Shown: positions 43,586 through 55,457, counted from the first letter of the stretch. The stretch is 64,000 bases of DNA from Batkoa obscura (GCA_030770535.1 JASVEC010000026.1:1-64000), one strand, 5' to 3'. Notes: generated from the letters alone by a model not told the origin. Made by a program: numbers and translations.

Positions 43586-43692
43586 ATATGAGGATGTTTT
43601 TTTTGGTTCATCGCTTTTTTCATTTTTTTAAGCGCTATTTGAGTGGAAAGGTTGTTGGTAAAACTATCAAACAAAAAAATACATCCCCATAT
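43586..43692 (+). mobile_element. MITE-like element, TA-flanked
   Basis: TGAGGATGT...ACATCCCCA between TAs, with core aagcgctatttgagtgg. It sits directly left of the bolA relic. Confidence 0.8.
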
Positions 43693-43729
43693 ACTATTCT
43701 ATTTTGCTTCAAAATGTAAAACTTTCAAC

Positions 43730-43971
43730 TATTCATTCCTTCATTTATATTTTAAAGTTGCTATCATGTTAACTGAATTTGAAGAGAAGGTAAGAAGATT
43801 AAGATACAGCTTTAAAAAAATTATAATTGAATTTAGAAACTTTTGTATTTTTCAATTTAGAAATAAGCTTGATGCAATGTCATAGAATGACGTCTACGAC
43901 TTTGAAATGTGAGTTGGAGGAAAGAGAAGCGCACACTTTGCAACTTACAATTAAAACTTTAGAAGAGGTTT
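43730..43971 (+). pseudogene. truncated bolA copy (exons 3-4)
   Basis: Matches the 3' part of the bolA gene at 40380-40625: an exon-3-like stretch ending gaatttgaagagaaggtaag, an intron-like gap, and exon 4 recognisable as cttgatgcaatgtcatagaatga...acaattaaaactttagaagaggtttaa in pieces. There is no 5' half. Substitutions are many. It marks where the duplicated unit begins inside bolA. Confidence 0.75.
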
Positions 43972-44353
43972 AAAGAGAGAGGAAGCTAGTTTTGACGTTA
44001 CGAAATCATCTAAATTGTAGTAATGATTTTAATTTTTATTAATACATCATTCTCACTTAAGGGTTTATAAAATAGAAGCGATCTTACTAAAATTATAAAC
44101 TCAATGATGATACTGACATAAATAACATTGTTTATTAATTTTACTAAATCAATTTAAATAAATGCGTTATGTAAGCTAATAACTATTCTTTACAATATAG
44201 TCTTTTAGATTAAGAAACCGTTTTTTATTTATCCCCTAGCTCAGGGATAATGTATGTTATTTTCAAAACAACGTAGTAGCAAAACTATAAAACCTTTAAT
44301 TGGTATATAAAACAAGCAATAAAATACAGAGTATGACTAACTAGCGTACATCA

Positions 44354-46101
44354 TCATGTGTTATAATTAGGAGTAGGAGGTACAATTGAATCAGGTACAT
44401 GCACCTTTGTCATTTGACTTTTCGTCAAAGGATTTTGAATTAAAGGCCAGAAGACGCTAAATTCATGCTGTATTTTTTGACATTCAACAGTGAAACTTTT
44501 AGAGAGAGTAGTGGTATCTGATTGATGACAAAGTATAGCAACTTCTAGCCCTAAACAATAGCAAAAATCCGAGCCATAAATCACTTTACTAAAATCCTTA
44601 GATAACAGAGTACAATATCTTTTTTCTGATAGACTTAATAATTGGTATAATTTGATACTATCTAGATATGCTTTTGTGCGATATTCAATAGATATTATAG
44701 AATCAGCTTCATCCCCAAGCTCAGTTACTTTGTATATCAGAAAGTTAGCAAATAAACTAAATGATGTTTTTAAGGCAGCTAAAACAAGGTTTGATATAAA
44801 AGTACTATCATCGATAGTAATATCATGAATCGTGTTTAATACTTCATCTTCCATTTGGATTGGATGTTGAAAAAACGCTAATTTCATAGCTTGTATCAAT
44901 CCAAGCAGTTCATAATAAATCTGTTTGATATTATAACTTCCACTTTGTAAAGCATTATTAATCCAAATTATTGAGCTTTTCAATTTCACCACATGATGAA
45001 AAGAATGAATAAATAAATATTCTTTTTCTCTATGACACTATAAAACAGTATTATTACAATTATAAATCTAGTATTACCATTATTCTGCTTACCGGTAATA
45101 TGAGCATATATAATTTTTCCAATTCTTTATTAATGGTATTTTTTAATAGCGGCTCATTATTTTTAGAGTGAGACGGTTTCGATTGAAACAAACTAGTCAA
45201 CATATCCAAAGTCAAACAATGAACCCAAGATTTTATTGATTCCATTTCAGTATCCATTAATTCAAATGGACTTTGATTAACATTTAGGTTATGTAAACCT
45301 AAAATTTGTCCAATTCTAAAAAATTATAAATTCATGTTATTGAAACTATTAAAAAATTGCATACTTGATAGCTTCAGCAGTTAAACAAAACGCTTTAAAT
45401 GGCCTTGAATGTCCCATCTCCATAAATATCAGCAACATCATAGCTTGTAAAACATTCAAATTTGGCCCTTTTCTTTTACTTAAAAGCTTCTTAGTATATT
45501 GATAATAAGGATTGTTGTCAATCTCCAACAATGGTAGACGTTTTAGATAGTTATGAATTTTTAAAGCAACTGCACATATTGCTGATAGTAATGTTCGATC
45601 CTCTAACTCTTGGCTACAAATGATGGAGCGTACTCGTAACTCGTTTAAAAAAGGTTGTGCAGGGTGATGGTATTTGAAATAAATATCTAAAAGTTCTTGC
45701 TCAATTCCTAAAATTTAAGGTCGATAAATGGATATTAAATAAACTATTGGATTTTTACTTGTATTATAAAACTCAATAACATACGGACTAAAGTTTTGTC
45801 TTTTGCTAAGATTCATTATTAACTCTGGCATCTTACCATTCGTTGTTGTTAACGAGATGGAAGGGTAGGGGTTGTTACTTTCTATAATGGATTTAAGATT
45901 TTGTACTAACACTTCTATCATATTCCATTTTTTTTCTAACCTCTCAATGTCTTTTGTATTGATATGTCCAACCGCATCCTTTTCATTTTGGTTCAAATAT
46001 TGGCAAGCTACCCCGATCTTGATGCATCGGGCACAAGGGTAAGTCAAATTACACTTTTGTTTACGCTTGTAACAGCTTGTACAGCTCTTTTGTGGACGCA
46101 T
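44354..46101 (-). CDS. Zn2Cys6 transcription factor, array member 3
   Basis: Four exons: 46101-45759, 45707-45365, 45315-45093 and 45037-44354; 530 aa, with exon sizes 343/343/223/684 nearly the same as its paralogs. Zinc cluster CTSCYKRKQKC...CARC at 7-33. MHR-type blocks are IEQELLDIYFKYHHPAQPFLNELRVR, LLSAICAVALKIHNYLKRLPLLEIDNNPYYQ (in parts), MGHSRPFKAFCLTAEAIK and KEYLFIHSFHHVVKLKSS. No stops after splicing. It is part of a head-to-tail minus-strand array with about 700-1000 bp spacing. Function inferred only by family. Confidence 0.87.
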
Positions 46102-46873
46102 TTGATGTCTTTTTGTGAGTATTTTTAGTTGATAGTTTATTTAAAAAGAGTGTCTATTGTATTAGCATGATTTTAATTGTTTGATGGCAACTCTGAAGTT
46201 AAAAATAAAACAAAAGAAAGTTTTTACAAGGTGACAAAAACTTTAATCTTTTTTGAACTAGTGCTTTCAAATTTTATTAACTTTCGTATTTGATTTTTAG
46301 ATTTATTTTACAGAATCTATACTTTTATGATTCAATTATAAAATAGAGAACACTATATTATCATGTTATTTATATAATCGATGCTTTATTAGTATATTAT
46401 TTCTATTAATCTGACAGTTAACACGTCGAGTTATAATACCTTCTAAAATAATGCGCTGTGGAGAATAGAATAAAAAAGTTCGTTCAACTTCAAACTTGAA
46501 AAGAAGAATACCTTACCAAGATAGAAGTTGCTCTCCTGATATCGAATTTTTAGCTTATTAACAGCAAATACTAGTAATTCATATTAGATGTTTTATTGAG
46601 AAAATGACATTTTCTGTTTCATTGTTTTGCTCATAATTTTTCTTAATTTGTTTATAAAAAATGGATAAGTAAATGAAAATAAGAGGCATTCCAATATATA
46701 TTTTATTTTACTATAATAAACTCAAATTAAATAAATACGCCAACAAATGTAATAATTAATATTCACGAAATAATCTTCTCATCTTATAAAATTGCCCTGC
46801 CACTAATCCCCCAATTCAGGATAACACCATATTTTTTAGTTTTGTAATATAATATTATTAAGACAATAGTATG
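46102..46873. other. intergenic between regulators 3 and 4, with degenerate MITE-like copy
   Basis: Contains a block shared with the upstream regions of regulators 4, 5 and 6 (around 46410-46550, for example ataccttctaaaataatg and taccaagatagaagttg) and an old element copy at 46598-46700. The sequence next to regulator 4's 3' end (tactataataaactcaaatt) recurs beside regulator 6. Confidence 0.55.
46598..46700 (-). mobile_element. MITE-like element, degenerate
   Basis: Recognisable right half (aaaaaatggataagtaaatg ... ggcattcca); left end worn. About 175 bp from the regulator 4 stop, matching the position of the 52669 copy relative to regulator 6. Confidence 0.5.
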
Positions 46874-48664
46874 TTAATCTCTTACCACATCTTGATCAAG
46901 ATAATCGGGTGTAGGAGGGGCAATCGAATCAGGTACATGCACCTTCATCATCTGGTTTTTAGTTAAAGGGTTTTTAATAAGGGGCCAAAACACACTAAAC
47001 TCTTGCTGTTTTATTTTACATTTAGTAATGAACTTTCTAGAGCTAGCGGTGGTCTCGGATTGATGACAAAGCATAGCCACTTCCAACCCCAAACAAAAAC
47101 AAAAATGAGAGCCATAGACTACTTTATTGAGATCCTTGGATAACAGTTGAGTATATCTTTCTTCGGTAAGCATTAATAGTTTATATAATTTGATGCTGTC
47201 TGAACGGGCTTGGGAGTGGTGTTCAATAGATTTTAAAATATCATCCTCATCCCCAAACTCGGCTATTTTATAGATGAGAAAGTTTGTGAATAAACTAAGC
47301 AGCAATTTAAAGGTTGCTAAAACAAGGCTTGATATAAAAATATTATCATCAATAGTGATGTCATGGATTGTATTTAATACCTCATCTTCCGTTTGAATCG
47401 AAAGTTGAGAATACCCTAGCTTCATGATCTCTTGTAATTCTAGCAATTGTTTATAAATTTGTTTGCTGTTATAGCTTCCACTTTGTAGAGCGTTATTGAT
47501 CCAAATGGTCGAGCTTTTCAATTTCACCATGTGATGGAAAAACTGAATAAAAAAATATTCTTTCTCTTTACGACCCTATAACTTATTGTTATTTTTACCA
47601 TAAATTTAGCACTATATTATCCTACTTACCGGTATAATATGTTTACATATCTCTCCCAAATCTTTGATGATAGTACCTTCTAAAGGTAACTCGTTGTTCG
47701 GAGTGTGAGACGGTTTAGAATGAAACAAAGAAATTAAAATGTCCATTGATAAACAATAAGACCAACATTTAATTGATTCTATTTCAGCTTCCGTTAACTC
47801 AGATGGGTTTTTACTCATATTTAGGTCATGTAGCCCTAAAATATGACCAATTCTAAAAAAAGTATTAACTTATGCCATCAAAACTATTTAGAAAATTTGC
47901 TTACTTGATGGTTTCTGCTGAAATACAAAACGCTTTAAATGGCCTGGAATGTCCCATTTCCATAAACTCGAGTAATAACATGGCCTGCAAAACTCTTAAA
48001 CTTGGGTCCTTTTTTTTAATCAACAGTTTTCTAGTATGTTGGTAATAGGGGTTATCGTCAATCTCCAGTAATGGTAACCTTTTTAAATAGTTGTGAATTT
48101 TTAGAGAAATTGCACAGATTGATGAGATTAATGTTTGATCCCCTAAATCCTGACTACGATGTAATGCGCGCACCCTAGATTCACATAGAAAAGGCAATGC
48201 GGGATGATGGTATTTAAAATAAATATCTAAAAGCTCTTGTTCAATCCCTAAAATCGATTTAAGCAATTTTCTATTTGTTAGAGTAACAAGATTTTACCCG
48301 CATTTATTAACTCGATTATTTGTGGACTAGAGTTAGATCTCTTATCAGAGCCCATAATTAGCTCTGGCATCTTACCACTTATTGTAATTGTTGAAATAGA
48401 CGAATTGGAATTATTGCTTTCTGGTGGAGAGTTTATTATTGACTTGAAGTTTTCTACCAACTCTTCCATTTTACTCCATTTTTTATCTAACCTCTCGATG
48501 TCTTTTGTATTAATATCTTCAACTACATCTTTTTGATTTAAATATTGACAATCCACTCCAATTTTAATGCATCGACTACATGGGTAGCTTAAATCACATT
48601 TTTGCTTACGTTTGTGACAGCTTATACAGCTCTTTTGAGGACGCATTCGGTGATTTTGTTTCAA
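46874..48664 (-). CDS. Zn2Cys6 transcription factor, array member 4
   Basis: Four exons: start to 48298, 48247-47905, 47852-47630 and 47575-46874; 538 aa from the ATG at 48646 (MRPQKSC). An ATG at 48664 would add MKQNHR. The zinc cluster CISCHKRKQKC...CSRC is canonical. A dimerisation-type coiled segment is present (KDIERLDKKWSKMEELVENF). MHR-type blocks are GIEQELLDIYFKYHHPALPFL, MGHSRPFKAFCISAETIK, IGHILGLHDL and KEYFFIQFFHHMVKLKSS. The C-terminus is about eight residues longer than the paralogs. Exon 1 is nearly identical in nucleotides to that of member 6, which points to recent duplication or gene conversion. Confidence 0.88.
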
Positions 48665-49287
48665 TGTGCTGTTTGTTGGCTATTTTGTATAAATCAACTA
48701 AATCACAATTAAAAATTTTTAGCTGCTTATATCGATTTTGTAAGCGAAAATAAACTGAAAGTAATTTAGTTTATCCGAAAAATAAATGAACAATGTTATT
48801 TCAATGGGTGCTTTAGTAAACTTTAAATATTTTAGTACACCGATTAGTTTCGCTTTACTTTATATAATCTTTTTTTGTTAAGATCTTTATAAATTATGGT
48901 ATGCTCTTATATCATTTATACATTCACTTACCTCTAATCAACTTTCTTTGCTAATAAATTATTTTTACAATTTGATGATTAGCATGGTTACAAGTTTTTT
49001 TAAAAGGTATGGTGCAGAACAACGAAATTTCTTGATTAAATTTAAACTTAAGAAGGATAATTTCATACCAAGGAGTAAAATATTCTTTCGTTATAATGTT
49101 TATAAACTATTATTGATAAATACTGACAGTCCGCTATTAAGTACGTAGTTTGTATTCAACTATTGTTATTGTTTCAAGATTTTATTGACAAGTTTTTAGC
49201 CAGAAAGAATGCTAAAAAAATTTACAACTGCAAACATTTCCCAGAACCACTTGCTTAGAATTACAGACAAGGGTTGACTAGTAAGTA

Positions 49288-49392
49288 AATAAGGATGCAT
49301 TTTTTATTTAAGAATTTTACTAGCAATTTTTCCATTGAAATAGCGCTTAAAAAATGGAAAAAGTAATGAAACCAAAAAAATACCCTTAAATG
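49288..49392 (-). mobile_element. MITE-like element, diverged
   Basis: Core tttaagaattttactagc, aaatagcgcttaaaaaatgg, aaagtaatgaaacc. It lies left of a bolA relic as at 43586 but in the opposite orientation, so probably an independent insertion. Confidence 0.68.
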
Positions 49393-49454
49393 CATTTCAA
49401 CGAAGTATTTGTTTACTTTCAAAAATATAAGATTATTTAACAATTCATTTGTTT

Positions 49455-49530
49455 ATATTTTAGAGCCACCATCATTTCATCCAAATTTAAAGGAGAGTTA
49501 AGAAGATTGAGACATAGATATTATGTTATA
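49455..49530 (+). pseudogene. bolA exon-3 relic
   Basis: ttttagagccaccatcattt followed by catccaaatttaaaggagag and a donor-like agttaagaag correspond to the acceptor, exon 3 and donor of bolA (40381-40430). The preceding 35 bases also match those before the 43730 relic. No exon 4 is visible. Confidence 0.55.
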
Positions 49531-50430
49531 ACTGTATTTATGAAATGCGTTTTTTTCTATTTATTTAGTCTGTTTTATTTCACTATATTATTTAACACAT
49601 AGTATAAGACACTAACCAGGCAAGTAGTGCCTTTTCACTGTAAAAAAAGCCCTATTTTAAATAAAGGTTCATATCAGTAAAAATTAATTAAGTGTTTCCA
49701 GTTTCTTTCTTTTTTTGGGCAAATCTTAGCCATAAAGACTGCGGAATTAAAGTAAAAATTGACTTGGTTTAAAATTTTGATATTTATAGCTAAAATAAAT
49801 TTCAAACAAAAAAAATAATTTAACCTGAAAAAGTGAATTTGTTTTAGCTAAATAGTTGTTTTATTAAATTTTTTTTAAAGATAGCTAAGCGGTATCTCAT
49901 TGTTAATGGTATGAAGCTAAAATTGATTTTTTTTAATTGAATAAGATTTTTAAAATATTAGCAAAAACTGTTTATTGAAAATTGAGTATTTAATTTATAA
50001 AATTATATTTTTTTGATATAGTCAATGAATTGGCTGCCGTCATTTCTGTCCAAAAAAGAAAGTTATCTCTGAGAATACCTAATAACTTGATTTGAAAACT
50101 AGCTATTATAAACTTTTAATAAGGCTGGGTTGGGGCTAGGGTTAGAGTTTTTATTTTATTAAGATTAATTAGCGATTACTCCATAAAGATTAATACCTTA
50201 CCAAAAAAACAGTTATTACCTTCGTCAGTATCCCCTACACTTTATTTTTATCATAGTAAACACACTTTAGATAAGCAATTAATGACGCCAATAGTCACTC
50301 TACGAAAAATGATCTTATATGGATAAATCGTCCTGCTATCCATTCCTTAACCCAAGAACAATGATCGCTTTTGGGTTAGTATAACAGCAATAACACGACA
50401 AACCTTTAACTAGCATGCCTAATAAAGCAT

Positions 50431-52177
50431 TATAATCCGGTGTAAGAAGGGCAACAAAACCAAGTATATGCACCTTCATCATTCAACTTTTCGTTGAAGG
50501 GTTTTTAATAAGGGACCAGAATGTACTAAACTCTTGTTTTTTTTTGACATTTAGAAATAAATTTTTTGGAATAAATACTAGAATCCGATTGATGACAAAG
50601 TATAGCTATTTCCAAGCCCAAGCAATAAAAAAAAATGGGAGCCATAGAATACCTTATTGAAACCCTTGGATAATATACCATCATATCTTTCTTCGGTAAG
50701 TATCAACAGCTTACATAATTTAATGCTGTCTAAACGGGCTTGGGAATAGTGTTCCATAAATATTAAAAAATTGTCTTCATTTCTAGACTTGATAACTTTA
50801 TATATGAAAAAACTAACGTGCAAATTAAGTATTAACTTGAATGTTGCTAAAATGAGGTTTGATATGAAAATGTTATCTTCAATAGTGATATCATGGATCG
50901 TGTTTAATACCTCATCTTCAGTCTGGATTAAATTTTCAGAATAAATTAATCTCATGCATTCTGTTAATTCGATCAGTTTTTTATAAATTTGTTTAGTGTC
51001 ATAATTTCCGCTTTGTAAAGCATCGTTGTCCCAAAATGTCGAGCTTTTCACTTTGACCGTGTGGTGGAAAAGGTGGACGAATAATTGTTCTTTTTCTTTA
51101 CGGGCCTATAAAATTATTACTATTATTATTATGGAAATAAAGCTACTGTTATTGTTTTACTTACCAGTATGGTATGTTTATACAACTCTCCTAAATCTTT
51201 AATAAAAGTGATATCTAAAAGCGACTCATTGTTTGGATTATGGGGCGGTTTGGGATGAAACAAAGAAGTTAGTACATCTATTGATAAACAATGAACCCAA
51301 GACTTTATAGTCTCAATTTCAGCTTCTGTTAACTCAGATGGACTCTTTAAAACATTCAAGTTATGTAAGCCTAAAATTTGCCCCATTCTAAAAAAATTAT
51401 AAACTCATATTATTAAAACTATTGAAAAAGTCGCATACTTAATAGCTTCCGCTGAAATACAAAATGCTCTAAATGGCCTTGAGTGTCCCATCTCCATAAA
51501 CATCAGCAATAACATAGCCTGTAAAACACTTAAACTTGGATCCTTTTTTTTACTCAAAAGTTTTCTAGTATATTGATAATGTGGATTATCATCTATATCT
51601 AATAATGGTAGATGCTTTGAATAATTGTAGATTTTTATAGCAATTGCACATATTGCAGATATCAACGTTTTATCCCCCAAATCTTGACTATGAATGGTGG
51701 ATCGTACCCTTGATTCATGTAAAAAAGGTTGTGCAGGGTGATGGTATTTGAAATAAATATCTAAAAGTTCTTGCTCTATTCCAAAAACTGAATTCATTAA
51801 AATTCACAAAATGAGATGATTTACTTGTGTTTCTCAATTTCACTGTTTGCGAGCTAGAGTAATGTCTTTTAACGGAACCCCTTTTTATTTCTGGCATCTC
51901 GTTATTAACCTCTGTTGCCGAGATAGAAGAACTAGAATTATTGCTTTCTAGTGGGTAGTTTATAATATCTTTATACTTTTCTAATAATTCTTCCATGCTA
52001 TTGCGTTTTTTATTAAGTCGTTCAAAATCTTTAGCACTAATACCTTCAGCTACTTCTTCTCCCTTTTAGCTTAAGTATTGACAATAAACCCAACTTTGAT
52101 ACATCGACTACATGGGTAGCTTAAATCACACTTTTTTTACGCTTGTGGCAGCTCATACAGCTCTTTTGTGTACGCAT
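50431..52177 (-). pseudogene. Zn2Cys6 transcription factor pseudogene, array member 5
   Basis: Homologous to members 3, 4 and 6 over its full length, with the same exon order. A frameshift inside the zinc cluster (after CMSCHKRK) removes the normal reading, a second shift follows shortly after GCATTAAGTT-type coding at about 52080, and the C-terminal exon is shifted near 50640 and lacks the usual ending. Exons 2 and 3 are still open (51797-51405 and 51386-51129). 185 bp covering part of exon 3, intron 2 and part of exon 2 (51317-51501) are identical to member 6 (53863-54047). An inactive copy acting as sequence donor or recipient is the simplest reading. Confidence 0.8.
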
Positions 52178-52968
52178 TTGACTGGTTTTTATTAAAGTGC
52201 TACTTCTTGACTATTTTTAAATAACAAAATTTGCTAAATTACAAAATGATTTTAATAGCTTACATTAGTTTTGGTAATGAGAATAAATTGAAAGTAGTTT
52301 ATCCAAAAAGTAGAATGTTACATTCTTTTGATGAGTGCTTTAGTAAACTTCAATTACTTTAATAAGTCAACAAGTTTTACTTTATTTTTTTATGTTCTCT
52401 ATAAATTATAGTATACCCCTACTCTATACTATTACTTATCTTCAACAGATTTTTTTTTACTAATAAATTATTTTATTAATCTGATAACTAATATGTTTAA
52501 TTGTAAACTTTTCTAAAATAGTATACTGCGCAAAATAATTTGAAATTCTTCAATAACCAAATTCGAGAACGAAAATGACATACCAAGGAATAAACTGTTC
52601 TCCCGAATTTAAGATTTAAGATTTAAGTATTAACATTACAAACGTAGTTCTTTTAAATATCGTACTTTCATAGGAATGTCATTTTTTGTTTCATTATCTC
52701 ACTAATATTTATTGTTAGTTACATGTTATTTAAAAATGGAGAAATAAATGAAACCAAGAAAAATGCCTTCATATATTTTTTATTTTACTATAATAAACTC
52801 AATTTAAATAAACATTTCAATAAGGCTGATGACTTCTCTTCATAAAATAGTTAACTTTTAAAAATAAATTTCCCTTCTGTTCATCCCCCCAGTATAAAAA
52901 TACTACAATATTCCCTTCTACTACGGCATAATAGTAATTGTACAATAATATATCAACTTCTACTACCC
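52178..52968. other. intergenic between regulators 5 and 6, with degenerate MITE-like copy
   Basis: Shared upstream block at about 52480-52620 (for example cttttctaaaatagtatact, taccaaggaataaactg), old element at 52669-52774 and the tactataataaactcaattt flank found beside regulator 4. No gene. Confidence 0.55.
52669..52774 (-). mobile_element. MITE-like element, degenerate
   Basis: Right half aaaaatggagaaataaatga, aaccaagaaaaatgccttca is clear and the left end is taggaatgtcattttttg. Position relative to regulator 6 matches the 46598 copy relative to regulator 4. Confidence 0.55.
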
Positions 52969-54723
52969 TCAGGTATGATAATCTGGTGTAGGGGGGACAA
53001 TGGAACCAGGAATATGTAATCTCATCATCTGATTTTTAGTCAAAGGGTTTTTAATAAGAGGCCAAAACACGCTAAATTCTTGTTGTTTAAGTAGACATAA
53101 ATTGATAAATTTTTTTGAAGCTAAAGTGGGATCATCTTGATGGCATAGCATAGCCACTTCTAGCCCCAAACAATAACAAAAATGGGATCCATAGATTACT
53201 TTACCAAATTCTTTACCCACTATGGCAATATATCTCTCTTCTGAACGTGACAATAAATTATATAATTCAATACTTCCCGATCGAGCTTTTAAATAGTGCT
53301 CCATTGATAATAAAACATCAGCGTCATCCCCAAGTTCACTTACTTTATAAACAAGGTAATTAGCAAGTAAATTAAAAGATGCTTTAAAACTAGCTAAAGC
53401 AAGGTTAGAAATGAAAGCATAATCATCCATCTGTTCACAATCTTCTAGAGTCAGTATGATTTTCGAATCATATAAAAGGTCAAAGACATCCAATTTCATA
53501 CTTTCGATTAATTGTATCAAATCTCTATATACTTCTTTCGTATTATAAGTACCACTTTGTAATACATTATTAACAGAAAAAGTGGATTTTTTGACTTTTA
53601 CCATATGATAAAAGAAATGGATATAAATATATTCTTTCTCATATCGACTCTATAGAAAATAAATAATGAATTTGATACTTAAATAGGTGTCTTATCTTCT
53701 TTGAACTTACCGGTGTACTATAACGATAAGTTTCTCCCAGATTTCTAATAAACCTATTTTCCAAAGGCGACTCATTGCTTCGAGTATGCGTTGGTTTCGA
53801 ATAAAAAAGTGAAGTTAACATATCCAACGATAAACAATGAACCCAACATTTTATAGGCTCGGTTTCAGCTTCTGTTAACTCAGATGGACTCTTTAAAACA
53901 TTCAAGTTATGTAAGCCTAAAATTTGCCCCATTCTAAAAAAATTATAAACTCATATTATTAAAACTATTGAAAAAGTCGCATACTTAATAGCTTCCGCTG
54001 AAATACAAAATGCTCTAAATGGCCTTGAGTGTCCCATCTCCATAAACTCTAGTAATAACATAGCCTGTAAAACACTTAAACTTGGCTTTTTTTTCTTAAC
54101 TAACAATCTTCTAGCTCGTTGATAATAAGGGTTATCGTCAATCTCTAATAGTGGCAGACGTCTTAAATAGTTATAAATTTTTAAAGCAATCGCACAGATT
54201 GCTGATATCAATGTTTGATCCCCTAAATCTTGATTATTGATAGTTGAACGTACTCGTAGTTCCCATAAAAATGGTAAGGCCGGGTGGTGGTATTTGAAAT
54301 AAATATCTATGAGTTCTTGGTCAATCCCTAAAATTTGTTCAATCTACGGTTAATTATAAAAAAATCATTCTTACTTGTATTTGTCAACTCTATTGTTTGT
54401 GGACTAGAGTTGTATCTTTTATCAGAGTCCATAATTAGTTCTGGCATCTTACCACTTATTGTAATTGTTGAAATAGACGAATTGGAATTATTGCTTTCTG
54501 GTGGAGAGTTTATTATTGACTTGAAGTTTTCTACCAACTCTTCCATTTTACTCCATTTTTTATCTAACCTCTCGATGTCTTTTGTATTAACATCTTCAAC
54601 TACATCTTTTTGATTTAAATATTGACAATCCACTCCAATTTTAATGCATCGACTACATGGGTAGCTTAAATCACACTTTTGCTTACGTTTGTGACAGCTT
54701 ATACAGCTCTTTTGAGGACGCAT
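52969..54723 (-). CDS. Zn2Cys6 transcription factor, array member 6
   Basis: Four exons: 54723-54375, 54327-53985, 53933-53711 and 53649-52969; 531 aa. Zinc cluster CISCHKRKQKC...CSRC at 7-33. MHR-type blocks are IDQELIDIYFKYHHPALPFL, LISAICAIALKIYNYLRRLP, MGHSRPFRAFCISAEAIK, MGQILGLHNL and KEYIYIHFFYHMVKVKKS. The gene is a patchwork: exon 1 is nearly identical to member 4, the intron 2 region is identical to member 5 over 185 bp, while exon 4 is the most divergent of the set. All exons are open, so a functional product is expected. A plus-strand frame at 54335-54613 is antisense shadow. Confidence 0.88.
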
Positions 54724-55457
54724 TTGGTGACTTTTTTTGCTTTTAAAGTGTTAAAAGAGGATTTTTTTGATAAGGAATTTAGCTTATTTGGAATTATTCC
54801 TTGGTTTTTATTTGTTTATGATTAATTTCAGAATTGGGAAAAAACTAGTAGGAAGTTTGTTTACCCGAAATGAAAAAAGTAATAACTTTAATGTTTCACG
54901 AATGGGTGCTTTAATGAAAATTAAGATTTTAACACGTATATTATTTTAGCCATATCATAATATTTATTTTCATTATTTATACACTGTTTTTGTGTTTTTT
55001 TAGTAACTAAATGCATTGTTTTTTACTATTATTTTTAGTGATCTGATAATCGGAATGTCTAATTATAATACTTCCTAAAATGGATGCTGCGGAGCATAGA
55101 TTAAATTTTTTCAGCTCCAATTTAAATAAAAGCAATGGTATTACATCAAGAAGTGAATTGTTATCCCAATATTAAATTTTTAGATTTTAGACGTGTCAAT
55201 ACTAATCATCATTTTAACTACTTAGCTTGTGTTTTTGTCTATAAATAATTTCAAAACTCAATAAGGAGTTGGGAATTAATGATATTTAAACTAAAATCGA
55301 TCAATAGGAATGATTAAATTAATATAAATTAGCAAATATTTTATTTTGGTAATTTTGCGTTTAAATTTAAAAAAAAGGATTTCTTCACCCTTATACTATT
55401 TTGCTATAAATGAACTTCAATTATGAATTGCTTTACAAGCAATTAGACACAACTAGT

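Larger units (their letters stand above)
43294..44353. other. intergenic with MITE-like copy and bolA relic
   Basis: Promoter of regulator 2 on the left, then an element (43586-43692), a truncated bolA copy (43730-43971) and the 3' flank of regulator 3. The open frame 43643-43885 is a fusion of element and relic sequence and is not a gene. Confidence 0.65.
48665..50430. other. intergenic between regulators 4 and 5
   Basis: Promoter side of regulator 4 with the shared block (about 48960-49100), then a MITE-like copy (49288-49392), a short bolA exon-3 relic (49455-49530) and about 900 bp of unassigned AT-rich sequence. The frames 48948-49148 and 49261-49443 are not considered genes. Confidence 0.6.

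Noticed and set aside
43643-43885. 80-codon plus-strand frame
   Set aside because: It spans the end of a MITE-like copy and part of the bolA relic, so it is not a gene.
49261-49443. 60-codon minus-strand frame
   Set aside because: Again composed mainly of a MITE-like copy.
54335-54613. 92-codon plus-strand frame
   Set aside because: Antisense to exon 1 of regulator 6; the zinc cluster is on the minus strand.
38155-54723. Biosynthetic gene cluster around the regulators
   Set aside because: No synthase, transporter or tailoring enzyme is present; the only neighbour is bolA.
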